Positions 6,536 to 13,235 of a stretch of DNA of 23,060 nucleotides are shown one piece after another. The translations under genes were made by a program, and so were the position numbers. Every line of letters begins with the position of its first letter. Position 1 is the first letter of the stretch. Source of the DNA: Desulfovermiculus sp041686195 (GTDB taxonomy: Bacteria > Desulfobacterota > Desulfovibrionia > Desulfovibrionales > Desulfothermaceae); assembly GCA_041686195.1 (NCBI GenBank), contig JAWLEI010000046.1, positions 1-23,060 on the forward strand, given 5' to 3'. The notes beneath the pieces are model-generated. The model was not told the origin of the DNA. It worked only from the letters and a program-made list of their open reading frames with translations, and searched no databases.

Positions 6536-8140
6536 ATGGAAGCTGTCAACCAGGAAAGCGTGGTCGCTCCGGGGGATCTTCGGGAAGCCCCTATCTCTCT
6601 GACCACCACAGACACCAACCTGACCGGAAGCTGGAAGTTCTTTCGCCCTGTCCTGCAAAACCGATTGTCTCCCTGCCGGCAGGCCTGTCCGCTGGGCAAC
6701 GATATTCCCGGCCTGATGCAGGCTGTGGCCGATGAGGACCTGGACAAGGCACTGGCCATCCTCCGTCTGTATAACCCGCTCCCTGCGGTCACCGGCCGGG
6801 TGTGCCCCAATTTTTGCCAGCAGGAATGCAGGCGGGGCGGACATGATCAGGAAGTCCTGGTCGGCTGCGTCGAGCGTTTTCTCGGCGACTACGGCCTGGA
6901 CCGCCCTTTTCCGAAACCGGACGCCCAGCGGCCGGAAAAGGCGGCCGTGGTGGGCAGCGGACCAGCGGGATTAAGTGCCGCCTATTTCCTGGCTGCAGCC
7001 GGAATCCAGGTCAGCATCTTTGAACGGGACCCTGAACCCGGAGGACTCCTTCGCTATGGGATTCCCGCCTACCGCCTGCCGAAAAACATTCTGGCCCGGG
7101 AGATCCACAACCTGACCGAGTCCCTGGATATCCGTCTGCACCTGGAACACCCGGTTTCGGAAGACCATATCTCCTCCCTTGTCCAGGAATTCGATTATCT
7201 CTTCTGTGCCCCTGGACTGTGGTCTTCGGTCCGCCCTCCGGAGCTGCCGGAATCGAAGCTCATTATTGAAGGCCTGGATCTCCTGCGGCGGATCAACAGG
7301 GAAGAAAAAATCGAGGCCGAGAGCTTTGCCGTCATCGGAGGAGGCAATGCAGCCGTGGATGCGGCCAGATCCCTCATCCGGCTGGGAAAAAAGGTGGACA
7401 TCATTTACCGGCGGAGCTTTGCTGAAATGCCGGCCTACGAGGAGGAGAAACTTCAGGCCCTGGAAGAAGGGGTGAATCTGCATGAGCGGCTTGTGGTCAG
7501 CCGGGCCAAGGAAGAAGACGGCCGGTTGCGCATTGTCTGTGCTCAAGCAAAGACCCAAGATGGGCGTATTGTGACCGGAGTGGAGGCCAAAAGCCTGGAC
7601 GTAGACCGGCTGGTGGTCGCCGCCGGCCAGGCGGCCCACATGCGGGTGCCTGATCATGAACGTGTATTTTGCGGCGGAGACCTCTCCCTGGGACCGGCTA
7701 CTGTAGTTCAGGCCATGGCCAGCGGCCGACAGGCGGCTCAGGAGATCCTGCAATCCGTTGATCCGGATCTGGTCCAAGAACAAGGCATCTGTGATCCGCA
7801 TATGCCCACGGTTTCCAACACCAACCCCCGCCTTGATTACGTGCCCAAAGAGTCGCCCCTTGTTCCGGGGCAAAGGGACCTGACTACCCGTAAATCAGGT
7901 TTTACCGAGATCCATTCCGGACTCAGCGATCAGGAGATAAGTCAGGCCGCCTCCAGATGCCTGCAATGCGGCAGCTGCTCTGGATGCGGGATCTGCTGGT
8001 TCTTCTGTCCGGATGTAGCCATCAGTCTTACCCCGGATGATGAGTCCCGGGTGCATATGGATGCGGAGCACTGCAAGGGCTGCGGATTGTGTGCCGCTGT
8101 CTGCCCGCGGGGAGTGATCGAGATGGAGGAGGATGTGTAA
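6536..8140 (+). CDS. GltD-like FAD/NAD(P)H oxidoreductase fused to a 2x[4Fe-4S] delta ferredoxin
   Basis: A 534-residue electron-transfer subunit likely moving electrons from 2-oxoacid oxidation to NAD(P)+. The N-terminus has a GltD-type Fe-S region (Cys47, 51, 90, 94, 98), then an FAD-binding GSGPAGLSAAYFLAAAG (about 140-156) with the PGGLLRYGIPAYRLPK block (168-183). An NAD(P)-binding GGGNAAVDAAR and YRR stretch follows (268-293), then a C-terminal FAD motif (GDLSLGPATVVQAMASGR, 381-398). Residues 475-491 and 513-523 form two CxxCxxCxxxCP clusters like PorD/delta ferredoxins. AAGGAGG sits 5 bases before the ATG. In phenylglyoxylate dehydrogenase the flavoprotein (PadH) and ferredoxin (PadF) are separate; here they are one chain. 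NAD versus NADP preference is unresolved. Confidence 0.9.
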   Translation: MEAVNQESVVAPGDLREAPISLTTTDTNLTGSWKFFRPVLQNRLSPCRQACPLGNDIPGLMQAVADEDLDKALAILRLYNPLPAVTGRVCPNFCQQECRRGGHDQEVLVGCVERFLGDYGLDRPFPKPDAQRPEKAAVVGSGPAGLSAAYFLAAAGIQVSIFERDPEPGGLLRYGIPAYRLPKNILAREIHNLTESLDIRLHLEHPVSEDHISSLVQEFDYLFCAPGLWSSVRPPELPESKLIIEGLDLLRRINREEKIEAESFAVIGGGNAAVDAARSLIRLGKKVDIIYRRSFAEMPAYEEEKLQALEEGVNLHERLVVSRAKEEDGRLRIVCAQAKTQDGRIVTGVEAKSLDVDRLVVAAGQAAHMRVPDHERVFCGGDLSLGPATVVQAMASGRQAAQEILQSVDPDLVQEQGICDPHMPTVSNTNPRLDYVPKESPLVPGQRDLTTRKSGFTEIHSGLSDQEISQAASRCLQCGSCSGCGICWFFCPDVAISLTPDDESRVHMDAEHCKGCGLCAAVCPRGVIEMEEDV

Positions 8141-9304
8141 ATGCCAACAGAGACCGCAGACCGATCTACCCGGGAAATGCTTTTGGGCAGCGATGCCGTG
8201 GCTCATGGAGTCAAGTTGTGCCGGCCGGACGTGATTGCCGCCTATCCCATCACCCCCCAGACTCATATCGTGGAGACCCTGTCCACCATGGTCGATTCCG
8301 GAGAGCTGGACAGCCAATACGTGAAAGTAGAATCAGAGATGTCGGCCATAGCTGCATGTTTCGGGGCCGCGGCCTCTGGTTGCCGGGCCTTTACCGCCAC
8401 CAGCTCCCACGGCCTGGCCTTGATGCACGAGATGCTGCACTGGGTGGCCGGCTCCAGGTTTCCTCTGGTTATGGTCAACGCAAACCGAGCCCTGGGTGCG
8501 CCCTGGAATATCTGGGCCGACCAGAGCGATTCCCTGTCCCAGCGGGACACCGGCTGGGTTCAGATTTATTGCGAGACAGCCCAGGAAGCCCTGGACAACA
8601 TCATCCTGGCCACCTGGCTGACGGAAAAGATCATGCTCCCGGTCATGGTCAATATCGACGGCTTCATCCTTTCTCACACCATGGAACAGCTCAGCCTGCC
8701 TGCTCAGGAGGATGTGGATGCCTTTTTGCCCCCGTATGTCCCGCCCTACTTTCTGGATCCTGACAATCCGCATAGTTTCGGGGCCGCGGCCACCCCGGAC
8801 AACTTTTATCAATTGCGCAAATCCATGGCCAAGACCATGCGCACTGTGCCCAGGACCCTGGCCCAGGGCAGCGAACTCCTGGCCCGGCAGGTGGGCAGAA
8901 AGTATTCCCTCCTGGAGTGCGTGCAGACTGAAGATGCCGAGATCATCCTGGTGATCAGCGGGGCGCTCACTGGTACCGTGCGGGAGGCCCTGACCTCCAT
9001 GCGCCGGGATGGACACAAAATCGGCTTGATCAAGCTCAGCCTGGTCCGTCCTTTTCCTCTGGCCGAATTAGAGCAGGCGGTGGGCATGTGCCCCAGGATC
9101 ATTGTGCTCAACCGGGCGGTCTCATTCGGGGCCGGAGGGACCTTGACCCAGGAAGTACGTTCCGCTCTCTATCATCTGCCGCACAAGCCGCAGGTCATTG
9201 ATCTGATCCTCAGCCTGGGAGGTAAGGAGGTTTTTCCGGAAACCATTGAAGAAATTGTGGCCAAACAAGAAGACCTGTCCCCTGTGGACAGCAATTGGTT
9301 CTAA
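8141..9304 (+). CDS. 2-oxoacid:acceptor oxidoreductase, alpha subunit (PorA/PadG-like)
   Basis: Alpha subunit carrying the pyrimidine-binding part of the thiamine diphosphate site. The 387 residues show AAYPITPQTHIVE (33-45), the conserved-Glu segment VESEMSAIAACFGAAASG (63-80), FTATSSHGLALMHE (84-97), and the Asp-Gln-Ser-Asp region after residue 127; the C-terminal half is the domain II/III fold. The ATG comes directly after the preceding stop codon with an overlapping GGAGGAGG, so translation is coupled. Length fits the alpha chains of four-subunit POR and of phenylglyoxylate dehydrogenase. Which 2-oxoacid is used cannot be decided from the sequence alone. Confidence 0.93.
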   Translation: MPTETADRSTREMLLGSDAVAHGVKLCRPDVIAAYPITPQTHIVETLSTMVDSGELDSQYVKVESEMSAIAACFGAAASGCRAFTATSSHGLALMHEMLHWVAGSRFPLVMVNANRALGAPWNIWADQSDSLSQRDTGWVQIYCETAQEALDNIILATWLTEKIMLPVMVNIDGFILSHTMEQLSLPAQEDVDAFLPPYVPPYFLDPDNPHSFGAAATPDNFYQLRKSMAKTMRTVPRTLAQGSELLARQVGRKYSLLECVQTEDAEIILVISGALTGTVREALTSMRRDGHKIGLIKLSLVRPFPLAELEQAVGMCPRIIVLNRAVSFGAGGTLTQEVRSALYHLPHKPQVIDLILSLGGKEVFPETIEEIVAKQEDLSPVDSNWF

Positions 9305-9331
9305 TCTGAGTACAGCCAACAAGGATCTGCC

Positions 9332-10213
9332 ATGCTCTGGAACGTGACCACAGCCGAATACATGAATCGTGGGCATATGGCCTGCCCGGGCTGCGGGGCA
9401 TCCCTGTCTATGCGCCATGCCCTGAAAGCCCTGGGTGAATCGACCATTGTGGTCATCCCGGCCTGCTGCTGGTCTATTATTGCCGGGATCTTTCCCACCA
9501 CCGCCCTGTCCGTGCCTCTGCTCCACGTGCCGTTTGCCACGGCCGCAGCCTGCGCTTCTGGAGTGCGCCGGGCCCAGATAGCCAAAAAGCGGACCGAGAG
9601 CACGGTCATGGTCTGGGCCGGGGACGGGGGGACCTTTGACATCGGCCTGCAGGCTCTATCCGGGGCCGCGGATCGGCAGGAGGATATCCTTTATGTGTGC
9701 TACGACAACGAAGCCTATATGAATACCGGGATCCAGCAGTCCTCGGCCACCCCCTGCGGGGCCTGGACCAGCACCTCTCCCGGGGGCAAGGAGTTCGAGT
9801 ACCAGAAAAAGGATATCATATCCATAGTCCTGGCCCATGCTCCGGCCTATGTGGCCACGTCCTGTGTGGCCTATCCGGAGGATTTCTACGCCAAGATGGC
9901 CAAGGCCAAACAGGCCAAAGGATTTCGTTTTGTGCATCTCTTGTCCGTCTGCCCGCCGGGATGGAAGATAGACTCCCAGGATGCCCTGAAAGTCAGCCGT
10001 CTGGCTGTGGAATCGGATGTTTTTCCTCTCCTGGAGCTGGCTGCGGACAAGAGTCTCCGCCGTACCTATGAACCGGATGGGACTGTGCAGCTTGCGGACT
10101 ACATTCAGGCCCAAAAGCGCTTCCGAGGCTTGACCGAGGAGGATATTCAGAGATTTGAGGACCAGATCAAGGTCAGAAATAACAGGTGGCTGGGAGGTGC
10201 GATTGAATCATGA
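9332..10213 (+). CDS. 2-oxoacid:acceptor oxidoreductase, beta subunit (TPP-binding, PorB/PadI-like)
   Basis: Beta subunit holding the thiamine diphosphate and the proximal [4Fe-4S] cluster. The 293 residues contain the cluster motif MACPGCG (Cys18, Cys21) with further candidate ligands at Cys45/46 and Cys207. The Mg/TPP motif is GDGGTFDIG (97-105) with the partner NEAYMNTGIQQSSATP (126-141), all as in PorB. AAGGAT precedes the ATG by 6 bases. It is the last gene of the operon, 27 bp after alpha, and an intrinsic terminator follows about 85 bp downstream. No lesion is visible; the complex should be complete with gamma, the fused delta/flavoprotein, alpha and beta. Confidence 0.94.
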   Translation: MLWNVTTAEYMNRGHMACPGCGASLSMRHALKALGESTIVVIPACCWSIIAGIFPTTALSVPLLHVPFATAAACASGVRRAQIAKKRTESTVMVWAGDGGTFDIGLQALSGAADRQEDILYVCYDNEAYMNTGIQQSSATPCGAWTSTSPGGKEFEYQKKDIISIVLAHAPAYVATSCVAYPEDFYAKMAKAKQAKGFRFVHLLSVCPPGWKIDSQDALKVSRLAVESDVFPLLELAADKSLRRTYEPDGTVQLADYIQAQKRFRGLTEEDIQRFEDQIKVRNNRWLGGAIES

Positions 10214-10296
10214 TCTGCAATCATACTATCCCACATTTCTGTCAAAACACAGGCTCGCTTGCGCTAACGAAACTTGAGATAGGTTGAGGCCTTATA

Positions 10297-10337
10297 GTAG
10301 GCCGCCCTTGCCCTCAAGGGCAGGCCTGTCTTTTTTT
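10297..10337 (+). terminator. Intrinsic terminator of the 2-oxoacid oxidoreductase operon, built on a dispersed repeat
   Basis: A stem of gcccttg and caagggc around ccct, extended by aggcc/ggcct, is followed by gtc and seven Ts (10331-10337). Bases 10297-10326 match 15113-15142 on the opposite strand at 29 of 30 positions, so the terminator stem is a copy of a repeated element. Confidence 0.85.
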
Positions 10338-10340
10338 CTT

Positions 10341-10410
10341 CGTTACGAGGGTCCCCCCTCGTAACGTCTCTTCTTGGGGCTCCAGCCCCCTTCTACACCA
10401 TCTCTGTAGA
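10341..10410. repeat. Array of three consecutive hairpins after the operon terminator
   Basis: Three perfect inverted repeats follow one another: cgttacgaggg/ccctcgtaacg (10341-10351 and 10356-10366), ggggct/agcccc (10376-10381 and 10384-10389), and tctaca/tgtaga (10392-10397 and 10405-10410). None has a U-tract. No coding frame makes sense here, and the gap 10214-10585 holds no gene that I can support. Confidence 0.7.
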
Positions 10411-10448
10411 GCCTGAAACCAGAGAAGAAAAAACAAAGGGAAACAAGA

Positions 10449-10468
10449 GGGCGAATGATTATTTGCCC
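10449..10468. repeat. Short palindrome of the gggcgaat...atttgccc type
   Basis: Arms gggcgaat and atttgccc pair with one G-T wobble around gatt. Similar palindromes occur as intergenic repeats in many bacterial genomes (general knowledge, not checked). It lies in the gene-free gap. Confidence 0.5.
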
Positions 10469-10507
10469 CTACTACATGTTGCCCCGTACCTTTCATGATT
10501 GATAAAC

Positions 10508-10575
10508 CCGGCAAATTCACTTTTTTGCCCGCTTTGGAGCAAAAAATATGTCAGATTTGCCGGAGGCAAAGCTGA
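10508..10575 (-). repeat. Dispersed ~68-bp palindromic element, copy 1
   Basis: Read on the minus strand it begins with a near-perfect palindrome (TCAGCTTTGCC, 3 bases, GGCAAATCTGA), then a CATATTTTTTG tract, a variable middle, and CAAAAAAGTGAATTTGCCGG. The first 36 bases match copy 2 (16251-16317) at 33 positions and the last ~20 at all but two, while the middle differs. It sits 10 bp after the stop of the 10586-11254 gene, and its hairpin plus T-run could terminate that transcript. Confidence 0.8.
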
Positions 10576-10585
10576 CCTCTGACCT

Positions 10586-11254
10586 CTACATACTTTTAAC
10601 CAGGGACGGAAGCCATTTGTACACCGGTTGGAGGATGGGGGCCACCTCCCCCTTCCTGGGAATCATGAAGAGAAAGCACTTCTTCTGTTCCGGCACCAGG
10701 GCAATATGCCTGATCCCCCCGGGATCTGGATTTTGGGCCAGAAAATCCATGAGCTTTTGCCGCATCGGTTCGGACTCATAGAGCAGGTCGAAATCATATC
10801 CTCCCCAGTTCACTGTTTCTGCGTCCAGCTTATCCAGATTGACTATCCTGGTCCTGGAAAACCGGGCATAACCTTTTTCCAAGAGATGCCACTCCTCTGC
10901 GGCTTGATTTTTCAAATGCAGTTCCAGAAACAGCCGGTCGTACTTGCGAATCAGCTTTGAGATGGGGAGGTAGAGGAGTGAATGCCTGGGGAGCATGGTG
11001 ATCGTAGCATCCACCTGAGACAGGAAGGCCTTTTTTTTCCTGATGTACAGGTTGGCGTGAGAGCCGATGGCACCCCCGATGTTGGTGAACTTCTGGTCGT
11101 CGGGCTTGAAAATCCGGACCAGATCTTCAAAAGCACTGACATAGAGATCCCTGTTGCGCCGTTTGCCCCGAAAATATCCCCAGGTCAAAACCAGGGAAAA
11201 GGCCACAAATAGGAAAAAGACCGGCTGGGTAATTATCTGTTCATAATCTGTCAT
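10586..11254 (-). CDS. Membrane-anchored protein of unknown function
   Basis: A 222-residue protein with one N-terminal transmembrane helix (about residues 10-28), then a short Lys/Arg-rich stretch (29-34), so the rest should be cytoplasmic. I do not recognise the family. The remaining sequence is a mixed alpha/beta soluble domain with no obvious catalytic motif; a GGAIGSHANLYI stretch lies near residues 60-71. The ATG at 11254 has no clear ribosome-binding site. It lies downstream of the ArsA-like gene on the same strand but is separated from it by a hairpin of the 11302-11346 type, so it may be its own unit. Coding character (uniform frame, normal composition) makes it a real gene. Confidence 0.75.
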   Translation of the reverse strand: MTDYEQIITQPVFFLFVAFSLVLTWGYFRGKRRNRDLYVSAFEDLVRIFKPDDQKFTNIGGAIGSHANLYIRKKKAFLSQVDATITMLPRHSLLYLPISKLIRKYDRLFLELHLKNQAAEEWHLLEKGYARFSRTRIVNLDKLDAETVNWGGYDFDLLYESEPMRQKLMDFLAQNPDPGGIRHIALVPEQKKCFLFMIPRKGEVAPILQPVYKWLPSLVKSM

Positions 11255-11301
11255 AATGAAATATTACATTCCAATAGGTGTGCACAAAGAATCATAATCC
11301 C

Positions 11302-11346
11302 AACCACCCCTGCCCCTCCTTGCCAAGAGGGGATTAAGGGGTGGTT
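11302..11346. terminator. Bulged hairpin between the ArsA-like gene and the next minus-strand gene
   Basis: Outer arms aaccacccct / aggggtggtt and inner arms cccctc / gagggg form a long bulged stem with a short loop. It lies 28 bp after the ArsA-like stop. There is no strong U-tract, so terminator function is tentative; it may be a common intergenic palindromic repeat. Confidence 0.45.
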
Positions 11347-11373
11347 GATTAATGACCAATACCTTTCCCGGAG

Positions 11374-12288
11374 CTACCAGGACTCCGGTAGAATCTGTTC
11401 CTGGATATCATCCAGCCTGCCTCCCAGCTCCGTGTTCAGTTGAATCCGCTTGAGTTCCACATCCGGAGCCAAGGCCTGCATCTTCTCCTCCACTGCTGCG
11501 GCCTGGTCCACATTTTCCGCATGCACCTTGTTGTCGATCAGCAACCGCAAAGGCAGGCCCAACTCCTGCAACCCGGTGATCAGCCGTTCCGACTCCTTCC
11601 GAGACAAGACATCAGGATTGAAGACCAAAACCACATGACAGTTGTCGCCCCGCAGGTTCCTGTCCAGGTCCTGGTAGGTTTCCTTCAAGGTCCAAAGCCT
11701 GTTCAGGATCTCGTCGTCCTTTTCGTCATACGCCAGGACGGTTTCTTCCGAACTCAAGGATCCCTTAATTCGATGGATGGTATGCCGTTTTTCCAGAATC
11801 TGGCGCCGGATGGCGATCAAGCGGTCGATCCAGGTCATGCTTACCTGGGGCAGGGCCAAGAATCTGAGGGTCAGACCGGTCGGAGGAGTATCGAAGAGAA
11901 TATAGTCAAAGGACGTTTCCTGGCGTATGGTTGTGGCAATGCTGCTCAGCAGGGCATACTCCTCAATGCCCGGGGAGTACTTGAGGGTGGAAAAGTAGCT
12001 GTCCAGATTAAAGGTCTTTAGATAACTGTAGGTTGAGGTCAGGACATTGATCTCTTTTTGCAGGTATTCCCGGGACAGCTTGTGCAAGTCCACTTCCTGC
12101 AGAAAAAGGGAGTCCGTCAGCTTGTCCTTTTTCCCCTTGTTCACTACTCCGAAGATATCCCCCAGATTGTGGGCCGGGTCCAGGGAAACGATGAGCACCC
12201 GGTCTTTTCGGGAAAGCTGCCGGGCTGAGGCCGCAGCCATGGTGGATTTGCCCACACCTCCCTTGCCGGTAAAAAAGAGCATCTTCAT
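11374..12288 (-). CDS. ArsA/Get3-like P-loop ATPase, single domain
   Basis: Cytoplasmic ATPase of the deviant-Walker (SIMIBI) class. The 304 residues contain the P-loop TGKGGVGKS (7-15), switch I SLDPAHNLGD (35-44) and switch II FDTPPTG (132-138), the diagnostic ArsA/Get3 set. It is half the size of two-domain ArsA, and the metalloid-binding cysteines of ArsA are missing (the only cysteine is in the C-terminal half), so arsenite pumping is unlikely. The start codon lies right after the stop of the small upstream gene (TAG then ATG). The pair follows a ferritin-like gene, so all three probably form one operon. Function in bacteria for this subgroup is not well established; a client-protein or cofactor-delivery role is inference. 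Confidence 0.87.
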   Translation of the reverse strand: MKMLFFTGKGGVGKSTMAAASARQLSRKDRVLIVSLDPAHNLGDIFGVVNKGKKDKLTDSLFLQEVDLHKLSREYLQKEINVLTSTYSYLKTFNLDSYFSTLKYSPGIEEYALLSSIATTIRQETSFDYILFDTPPTGLTLRFLALPQVSMTWIDRLIAIRRQILEKRHTIHRIKGSLSSEETVLAYDEKDDEILNRLWTLKETYQDLDRNLRGDNCHVVLVFNPDVLSRKESERLITGLQELGLPLRLLIDNKVHAENVDQAAAVEEKMQALAPDVELKRIQLNTELGGRLDDIQEQILPESW

Positions 12289-12570
12289 CTAGTCAATACC
12301 CAGAGTTCCGCACAATTCAGCCAGCATGTCCCCGGAGTCCTGAGCCCGACAATGCAGAATGTCCAGTTCCCGCTGCATAAACGGCAAAAGTTCAACGCTC
12401 AGAAAAGAAGGAGGTGCCGGGAGCCCGACAAAGGAGCCCAGGAGCAGCAGGGCGAAGATATTCTCCAGCTCCCGGCATTCAAACTCAGTCAAAGCGGCTG
12501 CCTGTTCCCGGTGCGAGGCATCGATACCGGACAGGGCTTCTTTTAACAACTGGAAAAGTCTGGGTGGCAT
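12289..12570 (-). CDS. Small protein translationally coupled to the ArsA-like ATPase, function unknown
   Basis: A 93-residue, largely helical protein from the ATG at 12570. A longer reading to 12669 exists but would overlap the ferritin-like gene, so I prefer the start 8 bp after that gene's stop. Its stop codon abuts the ATPase ATG, so the two are coupled. A hydrophobic central segment (about residues 38-60) may be a buried helix. No family is recognised. Partner or adaptor of the ATPase is the simplest guess. Two cysteines occur near the C-terminus (in LHCRAQ and ELCGTL). Confidence 0.65.
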   Translation of the reverse strand: MPPRLFQLLKEALSGIDASHREQAAALTEFECRELENIFALLLLGSFVGLPAPPSFLSVELLPFMQRELDILHCRAQDSGDMLAELCGTLGID

Positions 12571-12578
12571 AACATCTT

Positions 12579-13070
12579 TTAAAAACGAAACAGACTGTAT
12601 TTTTTGGTGTAATAGCTCTCCAAAAAGCCGATTTGACTCTGCAGATATTCGTAGTGTCCCTGTTCCCATTCAGCCAAGCGGGAAAAGAGGTCTTTTACTT
12701 CCTTTTCCTTGGCTTTCTCCGCCATCTCCCGGTAGAACTTCTCCGATTCCAGCTCCAGCTTAATCCCAATGGACAGGGCGGACATGTCAAAATCAGATAC
12801 TTTTTCCTTGAACTCCCGGGTAAAGATTGGACTCTCTGCATCTTCAAATTTGGCCGGAGCTTCAAATTCTGGCACGGTCAGGCCCTTCCCTTCCGCATAA
12901 TCTTTGGCCATCTGCATCAAGGCATCGTGGTGGCTCTGCTCTTCAGCGGCCAGCATCTGAAACACTTCCCTGGCCTTGTTGTCCTCTGTCTTTTCAGCTG
13001 CCGCCTTATACAGTTCCCGCCCCTCAATCTCGCCCTTGATCGCGGTTTGCAGTGCTTCTTTAAGATCCAT
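12579..13070 (-). CDS. Ferritin-like di-iron protein (rubrerythrin-type, no rubredoxin domain)
   Basis: A 163-residue four-helix-bundle protein with the di-iron site of the rubrerythrin/ferritin-like group. Candidate ligands are Glu14/Glu17, Glu44 with His47 (EEQSHH), Glu107/Glu110, and Glu136 with His139 (EWEQGHYEYL). The C-terminus lacks the CxxC pairs of a rubredoxin domain. The ATG at 13070 has GGGGG about 5 bases upstream; upstream reading to 13232 runs through non-coding repeats. It probably serves peroxide or iron handling in an anaerobe. It is the first gene of a set with the small protein and ArsA-like ATPase. Confidence 0.88.
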   Translation of the reverse strand: MDLKEALQTAIKGEIEGRELYKAAAEKTEDNKAREVFQMLAAEEQSHHDALMQMAKDYAEGKGLTVPEFEAPAKFEDAESPIFTREFKEKVSDFDMSALSIGIKLELESEKFYREMAEKAKEKEVKDLFSRLAEWEQGHYEYLQSQIGFLESYYTKKYSLFRF

Positions 13071-13084
13071 AACACCCCCTTGAT

Positions 13085-13116
13085 CCCCCAGTTTCAATGG
13101 TGGGTGAAACTGGGGG
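13085..13116. repeat. Inverted repeat in the leader of the ferritin-like gene
   Basis: Perfect 12-base arms (cccccagtttca / tgaaactggggg) with an 8-base loop lie 14 bp before the start codon. It could be a leader hairpin over the ribosome site or another intergenic palindrome. A 14-bp perfect palindrome (gaggattaatcctc) lies nearby at 13140-13153. Confidence 0.6.
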
Positions 13117-13183
13117 CTTGTATATTTATTCTTTGTTAGGAGGATTAATCCTCGTATCATTTTTTTCTCAGTTCCACACTTCT

Positions 13184-13234
13184 GCCCTATACTCTCAGCG
13201 CCATGCGCCAGGCTCCATGCCCTATGCTCCAAGC
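13184..13234. repeat. Degenerate short tandem-like repeat (GCATGG/GCATAG type)
   Basis: On the minus strand the words GGAGCATAG, GGCATGGAG and GGCGCATGG follow each other. This is a degenerate 7-10-base repeat pattern after the CstA stop. It is not coding as far as I can see. Confidence 0.4.
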
Positions 13235-13235
13235 C

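Noticed and set aside
6971..7873. Minus-strand open frame of 300 codons
   Set aside because: It is antisense to the fused flavoprotein gene, which has FAD, NAD(P) and Fe-S motifs in the plus frame.
10314..10520. Minus-strand 68-codon frame in the gene-free gap
   Set aside because: It runs through terminator and hairpin repeats and has no ribosome site.
10297..10575. CRISPR array
   Set aside because: The hairpins differ in sequence and spacing; there are no regularly spaced identical repeats.
11374..12288. Arsenite-efflux ATPase ArsA
   Set aside because: Single domain, no ArsA metal-binding cysteines and no arsB, arsD or arsR nearby; called ArsA/Get3-like only.
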